Assembly: GCA_000717735.1 (NCBI GenBank)
Contig: JOBE01000043.1
Location: forward strand, 1 to 64,000
From: Streptomyces griseoluteus
GTDB taxonomy: Bacteria; Actinomycetota; Actinomycetes; Streptomycetales; Streptomycetaceae
Direction: 5' to 3'
DNA: 64,000 nt
Shown here: positions 25,496 to 34,458 of the stretch, in pieces
How positions within the stretch are numbered: position 1 is the first letter of the stretch
Layout of the letters: the number at the start of each line of letters is the position of its first letter
The notes under the pieces: generated by a model
The model's database searches: none
The model's input: only the letters and a program-made list of their open reading frames with translations
What the model was told of the DNA's origin: nothing
Position numbers and translations under genes: made by a program

Positions 25496-26384
25496 GAGCG
25501 GCGCGCCGCCCGCGCCCGCCGCCCTCGCGGCCAAGGTACGGACCCTCGCGCCGTCCATGACCCGCTCCATGCAACGGGTCGCCGAGGCCGTCGCCGGAGA
25601 CCCGGCCGGCTGCGCCGCGCTCACGGTCACCGGCCTCGCCGAACTCACCGGCACCAGCGAGGCGACCGTCGTCCGCACCGCCCGCCTCCTCGGCTACCCC
25701 GGCTACCGCGACCTGCGCCTCGCCCTCGCCGGGCTCGCCGCCCAGCAGCAGTCCGGCCGCGCGCCCGCCGTCACCGCCGACATCGCCGTCGACGACCCGA
25801 TCGCCGACGTGGTCGCCAAGCTCGCCTACGACGAACAGCAGACCCTCGCCGACACCGCCGCCGGTCTCGACACCGTCCAGCTCGGCGCCGCCGTCGCCGC
25901 CCTCGCCACCGCCCGCCGCATCGACATCTACGGCATCGGCGCCTCCGGTCTCGTCGCCCAGGACCTCGGCCAGAAACTCCTCCGCATCGGCCTCATCGCG
26001 CACGCCCACAGCGACCCGCACCTCGCCGTCACCAACGCCGTGCAGCTCCGCTCCGGCGACGTCGCCATCGCCATCACCCACTCCGGCTCCACCGGCGACG
26101 TCATAGAACCCCTACGGGTCGCCTTCGACCACGGCGCCACCACGGTCGCGATCACCGGCCGCCCGGACGGGCCCGTCACCCAGTACGCCGACCACATCCT
26201 CACCACCTCCACGGCCCGCGAGAGCGAACTGCGCCCCGCGGCCATGTCGTCCCGTACCAGCCAACTCCTGGTCGTGGACTGCCTGTTCACCTGCGTCACC
26301 CAGCGTACGTACGAGACGGCCGCCCCTGCCCTCGCCGCCTCGTACGAAGCCCTCGCCCACCGCCACTCACCCCGCACCCGCTGA
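25467..26384 (+). CDS. RpiR/MurR-family transcriptional regulator (HTH + SIS)
   Basis: A 305-residue regulator. The N-terminal HTH_6 domain (residues about 25-95: LAELTGTSEATVVRTARLLG) and the C-terminal SIS domain (RIDIYGIGASGLVAQDLGQKL, AITHSGSTGDVIEPL) bind DNA and a sugar phosphate, respectively. The GTG at 25467 lies behind AAAGG. Next is murQ, so the ligand is probably N-acetylmuramate 6-phosphate or a related sugar phosphate, and the regulator probably controls its own operon. Confidence 0.88.
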   Translation: MTNDVKESFTSGAPPAPAALAAKVRTLAPSMTRSMQRVAEAVAGDPAGCAALTVTGLAELTGTSEATVVRTARLLGYPGYRDLRLALAGLAAQQQSGRAPAVTADIAVDDPIADVVAKLAYDEQQTLADTAAGLDTVQLGAAVAALATARRIDIYGIGASGLVAQDLGQKLLRIGLIAHAHSDPHLAVTNAVQLRSGDVAIAITHSGSTGDVIEPLRVAFDHGATTVAITGRPDGPVTQYADHILTTSTARESELRPAAMSSRTSQLLVVDCLFTCVTQRTYETAAPALAASYEALAHRHSPRTR

Positions 26385-26416
26385 CGAACGACACCGCACC
26401 GACCACACCGACGACG

Positions 26417-26448
26417 CCGACGCACCGACGCACCGACGCACCGACGCA
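26417..26448 (+). repeat. 8-bp tandem repeat, four units
   Basis: Four perfect copies of CCGACGCA lie in the 112-bp gap between rpiR and murQ. The number of copies could vary by slippage. The repeat is flanked by further degenerate CACCGAC units. Confidence 0.9.
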
Positions 26449-26496
26449 CCGACCACGGCACCCGCAGCGCCGACCACCGCATCGAAAGAGCCGCAC

Positions 26497-27432
26497 GTGT
26501 CTGCTACCTACTCCGAACTCCGCGCCCAGCTCGCCACCCTCACCACCGAGGCCTTCCGCCCCGAACTCGCCGAGATCGACCGGCTGCCGACCGCCGAGAT
26601 CGCCGCGCTCATGAACGGCGAGGACCAGACCGTCCCCGCCGCCGTCGCCCGGCAGCTCCCCGCCATCGCCGCCGCCATCGACGCCACCGCCGCACGCATG
26701 GCCCGCGGCGGACGGCTCCTCTACCTCGGCGCCGGCACCGCGGGCCGCCTCGGCGTCCTCGACGCCAGCGAGTGCCCGCCCACCTTCAACACCGACCCGT
26801 CCCAGGTCGTCGGCCTCATCGCGGGCGGCCCCTCCGCCATGATCAAGGCCGTCGAGGGCGCCGAGGACTCGAAGGAACTCGCCGCCGAAGACCTGACCGC
26901 GCTCGGCGTCACCGCCGAAGACACCGTCGTCGGCATCTCCGCCTCCGGTCGCACCCCGTACGCCATCGGCGCCGTCGAGCACGCCCGCGCCCTCGGCGCC
27001 CTCACCATCGGCCTGTCCTGCAACGCCGACAGCGCCCTCGCCGCCGCCGCCGAACACGGCATCGAGGTCGTCCCGGGCCCCGAGCTGCTCACTGGATCGA
27101 CCCGGCTCAAGGCGGGCACCGCCCAGAAGCTCGTCCTCAACATGATCTCGACGATCACGATGATCCGGCTCGGCAAGACCTACGGAAACCTGATGGTCGA
27201 CGTCCGCGCCTCCAACGACAAGCTCCAGGCCCGCTCGCGGCGGATCGTCGCCCTCGCCACCGGCGCCCCCGACGAGCAGATCGAGACCGCCCTCGCCGCC
27301 GCCGACGGCGAGGTGAAGAACGCGATCCTCATGATCCTCGCCGACATCGACGCCGCCACGGCCGCCGAGCGGCTGACCACCTCCCAGGGCCACCTCCGTG
27401 CGGCACTGCACGCGACGGAGCCCACCGCGTAA
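26497..27432 (+). CDS. murQ: N-acetylmuramic acid 6-phosphate etherase
   Basis: Cleaves the lactyl ether of MurNAc-6-P to GlcNAc-6-P and D-lactate in cell-wall recycling. The 311-residue SIS-domain protein has RLLYLGAGTAGRLGVLDASECPPTF, visible here as GAGTAGRLGVLDASECPPTF, plus the catalytic-site and sugar-phosphate motifs GISASGRTPY and GSTRLKAGTAQK. Length is standard. The GTG start is in phase with the family N-terminus. It is probably co-transcribed with the RpiR regulator. The product GlcNAc-6-P would feed NagA, encoded at 59.4 kb in this window. Confidence 0.95.
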   Translation: MSATYSELRAQLATLTTEAFRPELAEIDRLPTAEIAALMNGEDQTVPAAVARQLPAIAAAIDATAARMARGGRLLYLGAGTAGRLGVLDASECPPTFNTDPSQVVGLIAGGPSAMIKAVEGAEDSKELAAEDLTALGVTAEDTVVGISASGRTPYAIGAVEHARALGALTIGLSCNADSALAAAAEHGIEVVPGPELLTGSTRLKAGTAQKLVLNMISTITMIRLGKTYGNLMVDVRASNDKLQARSRRIVALATGAPDEQIETALAAADGEVKNAILMILADIDAATAAERLTTSQGHLRAALHATEPTA

Positions 27433-27470
27433 CCGCCCTTCTGGACATGACCTGAGCGCACCGTCGGCCG

Positions 27471-28976
27471 TCAACGGCAGAGAACGTCCTCGGCGGGCCG
27501 CACGCCCTCGGTCAGGAAACGGGTCACCGCCCGGTCCCCGCACGCGTTCCCGTTCCCCAGGTAGACCCCGTGGCCGCCGTGGTCGACGGAGACGAGCCGG
27601 GCCCGCTCTCCGAGCGCCTCCCGCATGCGGAGCCCGTTGGCGTACGGCGTCGACGGGTCACGCAGGTTCTGGATCATCAGGATGTTGGACGGCCCCCGTT
27701 CGGTGACGCGTACGGGCTTCTCCACCGCACCGCCCTTCCAGTACGCACAGGGCGTGACGTTCACCGGCAGGCCCGCCGTCAGCGGATGGCGCTCCCGGTC
27801 GGCGGCGACGGCCCGCTCGAAGGTCCGCACGGACGACCGGGGCCAGTCGACGTCGTTGCAGATCACGCCGACGGTGATGGCGGCGACGTCGTCGGGCATG
27901 GCGCCCGCGAGTTCGCGCGGCAGCACGGGCTCGCCCGCCGGGTCGAGGGCCTCGGTCACGAGCCGCGCGAAGGCCGGGAAGGAAGCGTCGGAGTAGAGGG
28001 CCTGCTGAAGGGCCTGAAGGATCATGGCTCCGGTCAGCGGCACGCCGGGCGTCGCGGACGCGCGCGGCTCCCGATCGAGACGAGCGGCGAGGTCGAGCAC
28101 CAACGGGCGTACGTCCTCGGCGCGTTCGGAGAGCCGCAGTCCGTCGTCGGCGCGGTCGGGGTGGGCGGCCCAGGCGGCGAAGTCGGGGAAGCGGTCGTCG
28201 GCGCCCTGGGCCATGCCCTCCAGCCAGCCCCGGGCGACGCGCTTCGGGTCGGGGTCGTTGCTGCTGTCGAGGACCCAGCGGTCGGTCCGCCCGGGGAACT
28301 TCTCGGCGTAGGCGGCGGCGACGTACGTCCCGTAGGAGACGCTCCACGCCGAGAGCTTGCGCTCGCCGAGCGCCTGCCGCAGCCGGTCGAGGTCACGCAC
28401 CTGGTTGGCGGTGGTGAGGCTGCGGAGCATGGGGCCACCGTTACGGGCGCAGGCCTCGGCGATCCGCCGGGACCGGGCGACGTTGCCGTCGATACGGCCG
28501 TCGGCGCCGGGCCAGGACCGCAGGGTGACCATCCACCGGTCGGCGTCGTCGAGCCCGCACCGGGCCTTGGCGGAACCGCCGACGCCACGGGGGTCGAAGG
28601 CGACGAGGTCGTAGGCACCGTCCATCTCGGCGGAGAGGGCGGCGCCCTTCTGCGCGAGCCGCTGCACACCGGAACTGCCGGGCCCACCGGGAATGACCAT
28701 GAGCGTCCCGCGCCGCGCCTCGGGCCGGGCGGAGGGAAGGCGGGAGACGGCGAGCTCGATCCGAGGCCCGTCGGGATCGGCGTAATCGAGGGGTACGGAG
28801 AGCAGGGCACAGCGCTGCCCCGGAAGCGGCTTCAGGGCGACGTCACAGTCGCCCCAACCGAGCCCGGCCGCAGCGGCGGGAGCGACAGCGCCGCCGGCGA
28901 GGGCGACGCCGGCGACGACGGCGGCGGAGAGGGAGAGGGCGAGGAGCAGGGGCCGACTGCCACGGTTCGTTGTCAT
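27471..28976 (-). CDS. Secreted alpha/beta-hydrolase, tripeptidyl aminopeptidase (TAP) family
   Basis: A 501-residue exported serine hydrolase. A signal peptide (MTTNRGSRPLLLALSLSAA through AAAAG, about 37 residues) precedes an alpha/beta-hydrolase domain with the oxyanion region VIPGGPGSSG, nucleophile segment WSVSYGTY, and a C-terminal TAP-like domain. The Asp (NLRDPSTPY) and His (VDHGGHGVY) of the triad are present. The nucleophile elbow is SxSxG instead of GxSxG. It likely releases N-terminal tripeptides from extracellular substrates. The start at 28976 is the only one giving a signal peptide. Confidence 0.88.
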   Translation of the reverse strand: MTTNRGSRPLLLALSLSAAVVAGVALAGGAVAPAAAAGLGWGDCDVALKPLPGQRCALLSVPLDYADPDGPRIELAVSRLPSARPEARRGTLMVIPGGPGSSGVQRLAQKGAALSAEMDGAYDLVAFDPRGVGGSAKARCGLDDADRWMVTLRSWPGADGRIDGNVARSRRIAEACARNGGPMLRSLTTANQVRDLDRLRQALGERKLSAWSVSYGTYVAAAYAEKFPGRTDRWVLDSSNDPDPKRVARGWLEGMAQGADDRFPDFAAWAAHPDRADDGLRLSERAEDVRPLVLDLAARLDREPRASATPGVPLTGAMILQALQQALYSDASFPAFARLVTEALDPAGEPVLPRELAGAMPDDVAAITVGVICNDVDWPRSSVRTFERAVAADRERHPLTAGLPVNVTPCAYWKGGAVEKPVRVTERGPSNILMIQNLRDPSTPYANGLRMREALGERARLVSVDHGGHGVYLGNGNACGDRAVTRFLTEGVRPAEDVLCR

Positions 28977-29200
28977 GCACACAGCCTCGCGGACCAAGTC
29001 CGCGCCCCCCATCCGGCAGCCAGGCGGTTCGGAGGTGGGGCCAACCCCCGGAAGGGGGAGGGGTGTTCGGGGGGCCTCCTCGGCGCGGAGGGCGGCCGTG
29101 TCCGGCGGGCTCCTGATGCGGCCGCCCCACCCCAGGGACCCAGGAGACCCCCACCCCCTCAAGGTGACGCCGCCCCCGCTCCCGGGAGATCATCCCGGGC

Positions 29201-30124
29201 ATGACCACCACCACCCCCAGCACCTGGACCCTCGGCGGTGACCTCACCGTCAACCGTCTCGGCTTCGGTGCCATGCGCCTGCCCCAGTACGGCCCGGCCC
29301 TCATCCCGAACGCCGTCCCGATGGAGCGCGACCGCGCGACAGCCGTTCTCCGCAAGGCCGTCGAACTCGGCGTGAACCACATCGACACCGCCGCCTTCTA
29401 CTTCTCCTCCCTCCGCTCCGCGAACGAGCTGATCAACAGCGCCCTCGGCGGTCCCTACCCCGACGACCTCGTCATCGCCACCAAGGTCGGCCCCGCCCGC
29501 GACCTCTCCGGCGAGTGGAGCGAGCACGCCCGCACCCCGGCCGCCCTGCGCGCCCAGGTCGAGGAGAACCTGCGCCAGCTCGGCCGCGACCACCTCGACG
29601 TCGTCAACCTCCGCGTCCTCGGCGAGGACTCGATCGCCGAGCGTTTCGGCGCCCTCTCCGAACTCCGCGACGCCGGCCTCATCCGCCACCTCGGCCTCTC
29701 CAACATCACCCCCGCCCACCTCGCCGAGGCCCAGGCCATCGCCCCCGTCGTCTGCGTGCAGAACATGTACGGGATCGGCGTCCGCCCCGAGTACGCGGAC
29801 TTCGTCCGCCTCTGCGGTGAACAGGGCATCGCCTTCGTCCCCTTCTACGCGATCGCCGCCGCCGGCCGCGAGACCGGAGCCACCGCCCCGGAGTCCGAAG
29901 AGGTCCTCGCCGTCGCCCGGGCCCACGACGCCACCCCCGCCCAGATCCGTATCGCCTGGACCCTCCACCAGGGCCCCCACCTCCTCGCGATCCCCGGCAC
30001 CGGCAACCCCGACCACCTCGCCGCCAACGTCGCCGCCGGCGACCTCCGCCTCACCCCGGACGAGCTGGCCCTCCTCGACCGCGTCCACCGGGACGCCGCC
30101 CCTTCCACCGCCACCCCCGCCTAG
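29201..30124 (+). CDS. Aldo/keto reductase
   Basis: A 307-residue TIM-barrel NADPH oxidoreductase. It shows LGFGAMRLP near the N-terminus, NHIDTAAFY (catalytic Asp and Tyr), ATKVGPAR (catalytic Lys), IRHLGLSN, and IPGTGNPDHLAAN (cofactor phosphate site). The usual catalytic His position reads NLRV, so the tetrad His is replaced, as I recall for the actinobacterial subgroup. The substrate is unknown. It is followed after 11 bp by the binding-protein-like gene, probably in one operon. Confidence 0.88.
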   Translation: MTTTTPSTWTLGGDLTVNRLGFGAMRLPQYGPALIPNAVPMERDRATAVLRKAVELGVNHIDTAAFYFSSLRSANELINSALGGPYPDDLVIATKVGPARDLSGEWSEHARTPAALRAQVEENLRQLGRDHLDVVNLRVLGEDSIAERFGALSELRDAGLIRHLGLSNITPAHLAEAQAIAPVVCVQNMYGIGVRPEYADFVRLCGEQGIAFVPFYAIAAAGRETGATAPESEEVLAVARAHDATPAQIRIAWTLHQGPHLLAIPGTGNPDHLAANVAAGDLRLTPDELALLDRVHRDAAPSTATPA

Positions 30125-30135
30125 ACTCCACCCCC

Positions 30136-30864
30136 ATGACGACCACCCCGACCACCCCGAACCCCGCCATCGCCGCCGACCTCGCCCCCATCGGCACCCT
30201 CCGAGTCTCCGTCAACCTCGGGAATCCCGTCCTCGCGCAGGGCAGCCCCGAGGCGCCGTCGGGGGTCACCGTGGATCTGGCGCGGGAGATCGGGGCGCGC
30301 CTCGGGCTCCCCGTGGAGCTGCTCTGCTTCGACGCGGCGCGGAAGTCCTTCGAGGCGATGGCGGACGGCCGGGCCGACCTCTGCTTCCTGGCCGTGGATC
30401 CGGCACGGGAGGCGGAGGTGGCGTTCACGGCCCCGTACGTCGTCATCGAGGGCGTGTACGTCGTGCCGCGCGGCTCGGCGTACACCACCGTGGAGGACGT
30501 GGACGCGCCCGGCGTGCGGATCGGGGTCAAGAAGGGTTCGGCGTACGACCTCTTCCTGTCGAGGACCCTCGCCCATGCGACGGTCGTGCGCGGGGACGAG
30601 GGCGTCGACACGTTCCGGGCCGAGGGTCTCGAGGTGGGCGCGGGGATCCGGCAGCCGCTCACCGCGTACGCCGAGGCGCACCCGGACGTGCGGCTGATCG
30701 AGGGGCGGTTCATGGAGATCCGGCAGGCCGTCGGGACGACGGTCGGCCGGGCGCCGGAGACCGTCGCGTTCCTCCGCGACACGGTCGAGGAGCTGAGGGC
30801 GAACGGCTTCGTCGCAGACGCGCTGCGCCGCTCGGGCCAGGACTCGGGATTGTTGGCCCCGTAA
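30136..30864 (+). CDS. Family 3 periplasmic-binding-protein-like protein without export signal
   Basis: 242 residues covering a full SBP_bac_3 domain: IGTLRVSVNLGNPV at the start, FDAARKSFEAMADGRADLCF, AFTAPYVVIEGVYVV and ETVAFLRDTVEELRANGFV near the end. There is no signal peptide, lipobox or linked permease or ATPase gene, so it is probably cytoplasmic. It may be a ligand-binding protein or an enzyme of the cyclohexadienyl-dehydratase-like type. It directly follows the aldo/keto reductase and ends at a hairpin terminator. Confidence 0.75.
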   Translation: MTTTPTTPNPAIAADLAPIGTLRVSVNLGNPVLAQGSPEAPSGVTVDLAREIGARLGLPVELLCFDAARKSFEAMADGRADLCFLAVDPAREAEVAFTAPYVVIEGVYVVPRGSAYTTVEDVDAPGVRIGVKKGSAYDLFLSRTLAHATVVRGDEGVDTFRAEGLEVGAGIRQPLTAYAEAHPDVRLIEGRFMEIRQAVGTTVGRAPETVAFLRDTVEELRANGFVADALRRSGQDSGLLAP

Positions 30865-30878
30865 GCCGGGGAACGACT

Positions 30879-30909
30879 GAGGGCCCGGCCGTGGGACGGC
30901 CGGGCCCTC
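30879..30909. terminator. Bidirectional hairpin terminator
   Basis: The stem GAGGGCCCGGCC / GGCCGGGCCCTC (30879-30890 and 30898-30909) has a 7-nt loop and lies between converging genes. Confidence 0.85.
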
Positions 30910-30927
30910 GATCACTCACTCAGGTGC

Positions 30928-33900
30928 TCAGTACAGGCCCTTGAAGCTCTGCCAGCCGCTCGTACCGATCGTCACGCGCGCGCCGTACAGACCGGTCCCG
31001 GTACCGCTGTAACGCCACAGCTTCCCCGCCGCGTCACGCGCCACCAGATCCGTACGGCCATCACCGGACAGGTCACCGACACCGACCAGGGACGTGTACC
31101 CACCCCAGCCGCCACCGACCTGCACCCGGGCGGAGACGCCACCGGTCGCCGTGCCGTAATACCGCCACAGCACACCCGCCGCGTCGACACCCAGCAGGTC
31201 ACCACGCCCGTCACCGTTCAGATCACCGGCACCGACCAGCTTCTTGTACAGCTTCCAGTTCGTACCGATCCGCACCCGCGACTTCACCCGGTGATCAGCC
31301 GTACCCCCGTAGAAGTACATGTCACCCGTCGACGCCTGCCGCACCACCAGATCCGCGAACCCGTCACCGTTCACATCGCCCGGCGACGTCAGCACGTCGT
31401 ACTGACCCCAGCCAGAACCCACCAGCGTGTACGGCGAAGAAGCGGAAACCACCTTCCCGCAACCCGGCCGGTACGCCCGCAACTGGTCACCCACACGGAT
31501 ATACACATCCGCACACCGGTCACCGTTCAGATCACCCACCGGCACGAACACCGACGACGTCGCAAACTTCGACCCCGTACCCGCGATCCGCGCCGACACC
31601 GCACCCGTACCGGTCCCCCGGTACAACGACACCAGCCCAGCCGTGTCCATCACCAGCAGATCACCGAAACCGTCGTCCCCGGCCATGTCACGCCAGACCG
31701 CAGCGCCACCACTCACGGAGACCGCACCGGAGACCGCGAGGTCCAGACCCTGACCGTCGGCGGCCTTCGCGGTGAGCGCCCACGTGTAGGCACCGTTCGC
31801 GACCAGCTTCCCAGCCGCGTCCTTCCCGTCCCACGAAGGAGCGACGAGACCGCGCGCCTCGCCCCCGCTCAGGCTCCGCACGACCTTGCCGGTCGCCTTG
31901 TGCTTGAGGGTCAGGGACCAGGAGGCGGCGGGCTTGGACAGCCACCAACGTGGCTTCCAAGAAGCCGCCTTGAGATTGGCCGCAGGGGTGTCGGAGTCGA
32001 GGACGGCCAGACGGCCCGTGACCCCGCCGAGGCCGACGACGTGGATCTTCCGCAGCGAGTCGACGAAGGCGACGGCCCCGCCGAAGCGGTCGACCGCCCA
32101 GACCTGGTCCGGGTCCGGGACGTCGGCGCCCGCGAGGATGCCGAGGACGCGGTCCACCGGCTCACCGGAGCGGACATCGGTCGCCATCAGCGTGTATCCG
32201 TAGGCGTCGTAGTAGGGCGTGACGAGGAAGCCGTCGCCCAGATGGGCCTCGCTGTTCCGGGGCACCCTGACGTCGACCCCGACCTTCTTCTCACGGTCGT
32301 ACACCACCGCGGCCGACGCGTCCGAAGAGCAGAGCGCGTAGATCCACTTGCCGACGACCTCCAGGCGGGACGCCCGGCAGCCGGTTCCGAGGTCGTGGGT
32401 CTCGACGGTAGCGCCCGTGCGCAGGTCGATCGCGGAGACGGTGTCGTCCGTCGCGGACGCCGTCCAGAGCAGGTTTCCCCACAGGGCCTGCCGGGAGGTG
32501 ATGACGGAGTTCCGGACGATCTTCCCCGTCTCGATGTCCGCGACGATCGAGCGCACCCCGGAGGTAGTGGTGCCGCGGAAGTGCACGTAGCGACCGGAGA
32601 CGCTGTCGACGAAGTCCACCTGGAGCTTGCCCGTGTGGGCGAGCGTGACCGTGCGCGTGGTCCCCGCGGATCCGGGCGTGGTCACGTGCGCCTTGACGAT
32701 GCAGTCGGTGCACGACGTCGTCGCGCCGGAGGGTGTGCCGTTCGCCTCTTCCAGGATGACCAGCCGGCCGTCGCCGGTGTCGTGCCACCACTTACCGGTG
32801 CCGGTCGACTTGAGGAGCGACGGGCAGTTCGGCGCGGTGCCGGACAGCGCGTCGCAGGTCCAGGACGGCGCCGCCGTGTGCGCTCCGGTAAGGGACAGGC
32901 CGAAACCCCTGAGGGTGTGGGTCGTGGTCTGCGTCTCCGTCACCACCCGGCCGTTGGCCATGGTCACCGCGGTGTAGGGGACGGTCGCGGGAACGGCCAG
33001 GACCTGGGAGGTGACGGGGGCGCCGTCGGCTCCCGGGGCGATGCGCCGTACACCCCAGTGGGCGGGGTCGGTGCCGCCCATCGCGTACAGGGCCCCGTCC
33101 GTTCCGGTCTCGACCGCGCGGCCCTTCTCGGCGACGATGCCGAGGTCACGCGTGGCGCCTCCGGCGATCGGCGTGGCGACGACGGGGAAAGCCGGGAACT
33201 CCCACGGGTCCGACGGCCCGTCGTAGCGGCCCACGATCCAGTCGCCGACGACGCCGAGCCGCGCGTCGGTGTCGTCCCGGTCGTTCGGCAGCTTCACGGT
33301 CCTGCCCGCGTCGCCGTGGTCCGTACGGGAGACGACGAACGCCTGGTCGGTGCCCGTGGCGTCGTACTGGACGATCCAGTCGGCGCTGAGGACCGCGCTG
33401 CGGGAGAACGGGGTGAACGGCAGCTCGGGTACGGCCGTGAGCGTGCCCGTGGCGAAGTCGATCAGGGCGGTGCGCGGGGACGCCGTACCGCCGTAGGAGA
33501 TGAGCGCGCCGGCGTCGTCGTAGGCGACGAGGGACGGCGGCCCGTCGGCGCCCGGCACGAACACCTGCCGGTCGGCGGGGGCGTCGGGGCCGTACCCCAG
33601 CAGGTGCAGGACGGCGCCGCCGCTCCCGGAGGCGGCGGCGAGCAGCCGGTCCGCGGAGACGGCGGGGTACACGTGCTCGTACCCGAGGGGCAGGGTGAAG
33701 GTGGCGCCGCTCGCGAAGTCGTGGACGGACGCCTCGTCCCTCATCTCGGAGAAGCAGGCGACCCGGTCACCGCGGAAGACGGCGTCGTTCGACCAGCATC
33801 CCGGGCCGTGGGCGTACCGCCCGTCCCGAAGGCTCCGCCAGGAGGTGTACGCGGCCTCTCCGGTTCGCACCAGCTGGACGCCGGTGCCGGCCGCGTAGAG

Positions 33901-34071
33901 CCCTGTGTCGGGTGTTCCGGCGGGATCAGCCGGCGCCGGGATCGTCACCTCGTACGGCGCGTCGGAGGCGGTCGCGGCAGCGGTGGCGGCGGATGCGGTC
34001 GCGGTGGCCGTCAGGCCGGTGAGGCCCAGGGTCGCGCTCAGTGCGAGCGCGACGGCTCTTCGGACGGACAA
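30928..34071 (-). CDS. Secreted FG-GAP/VCBS-repeat beta-propeller protein
   Basis: 1,047 residues. A TTG start at 34071, preceded by GAGGGGA, gives an N-terminus SVRRAVALALSATLGLTGL that is a good signal peptide cleaved near residue 30. The N-terminal 650 residues contain repeated beta-strand elements like a WD/Kelch propeller. A FlgD-type Ig-like domain (SWDGKDAAGKLVANGAYTW) follows at about 740-790. The C-terminal 250 residues have at least four FG-GAP calcium-binding repeats, each with DxNGDGxxDLL (GDLNGDRCADVY, GDVNGDGFADLV, GDLNGDGRGDLL, GDLSGDGRTDLV). It probably acts as a surface or extracellular binding protein; no catalytic motif is seen. Confidence 0.85.
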   Translation of the reverse strand: MSVRRAVALALSATLGLTGLTATATASAATAAATASDAPYEVTIPAPADPAGTPDTGLYAAGTGVQLVRTGEAAYTSWRSLRDGRYAHGPGCWSNDAVFRGDRVACFSEMRDEASVHDFASGATFTLPLGYEHVYPAVSADRLLAAASGSGGAVLHLLGYGPDAPADRQVFVPGADGPPSLVAYDDAGALISYGGTASPRTALIDFATGTLTAVPELPFTPFSRSAVLSADWIVQYDATGTDQAFVVSRTDHGDAGRTVKLPNDRDDTDARLGVVGDWIVGRYDGPSDPWEFPAFPVVATPIAGGATRDLGIVAEKGRAVETGTDGALYAMGGTDPAHWGVRRIAPGADGAPVTSQVLAVPATVPYTAVTMANGRVVTETQTTTHTLRGFGLSLTGAHTAAPSWTCDALSGTAPNCPSLLKSTGTGKWWHDTGDGRLVILEEANGTPSGATTSCTDCIVKAHVTTPGSAGTTRTVTLAHTGKLQVDFVDSVSGRYVHFRGTTTSGVRSIVADIETGKIVRNSVITSRQALWGNLLWTASATDDTVSAIDLRTGATVETHDLGTGCRASRLEVVGKWIYALCSSDASAAVVYDREKKVGVDVRVPRNSEAHLGDGFLVTPYYDAYGYTLMATDVRSGEPVDRVLGILAGADVPDPDQVWAVDRFGGAVAFVDSLRKIHVVGLGGVTGRLAVLDSDTPAANLKAASWKPRWWLSKPAASWSLTLKHKATGKVVRSLSGGEARGLVAPSWDGKDAAGKLVANGAYTWALTAKAADGQGLDLAVSGAVSVSGGAAVWRDMAGDDGFGDLLVMDTAGLVSLYRGTGTGAVSARIAGTGSKFATSSVFVPVGDLNGDRCADVYIRVGDQLRAYRPGCGKVVSASSPYTLVGSGWGQYDVLTSPGDVNGDGFADLVVRQASTGDMYFYGGTADHRVKSRVRIGTNWKLYKKLVGAGDLNGDGRGDLLGVDAAGVLWRYYGTATGGVSARVQVGGGWGGYTSLVGVGDLSGDGRTDLVARDAAGKLWRYSGTGTGLYGARVTIGTSGWQSFKGLY

Positions 34072-34458
34072 GTACGTGTCCCCTCGTACGGGTGGGCATG
34101 CGGGTACGACGAGGGAGGGCGAGCAGGCCGGGCACGACGGGCATGACAGGCACGACGTGGCAGGGCGGAGTGAGAGCCGCGGCGGCCGGGGCCGGCGGGA
34201 CCCCCCCTGTCGGCAGCCGGATCGTACATCCACTCGAATCCAAGGCGCCAGAAACCTGCCCTGGCGGGGCTCCGGAAGGCCTCTTCCCGGGCCTGGAGGC
34301 CCTCCTCCGGAGGCCCGCACACCCCGCCCGTCCCCCGGGCCCACGCCTTCCGGTCGCAGACCCGCCACGCCCCGCACAGCACTTCCGCGCACCATCACTG
34401 ACCTGGGCTTTTACCTCAACTCCCCCTATCCTTAAGGGACTCGGAGGGGAGATTCCAC
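34072..34458. other. 387-bp divergent intergenic region
   Basis: Lies between the FG-GAP protein gene (minus) and the methyltransferase gene (plus). It contains degenerate GGGCACGAC/GGCATGAC repeats near 34120-34160 and a purine-rich ribosome site at 34444-34453 (GGAGGGGAG). No gene, convincing -10/-35 pair or RNA is seen. Confidence 0.5.
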
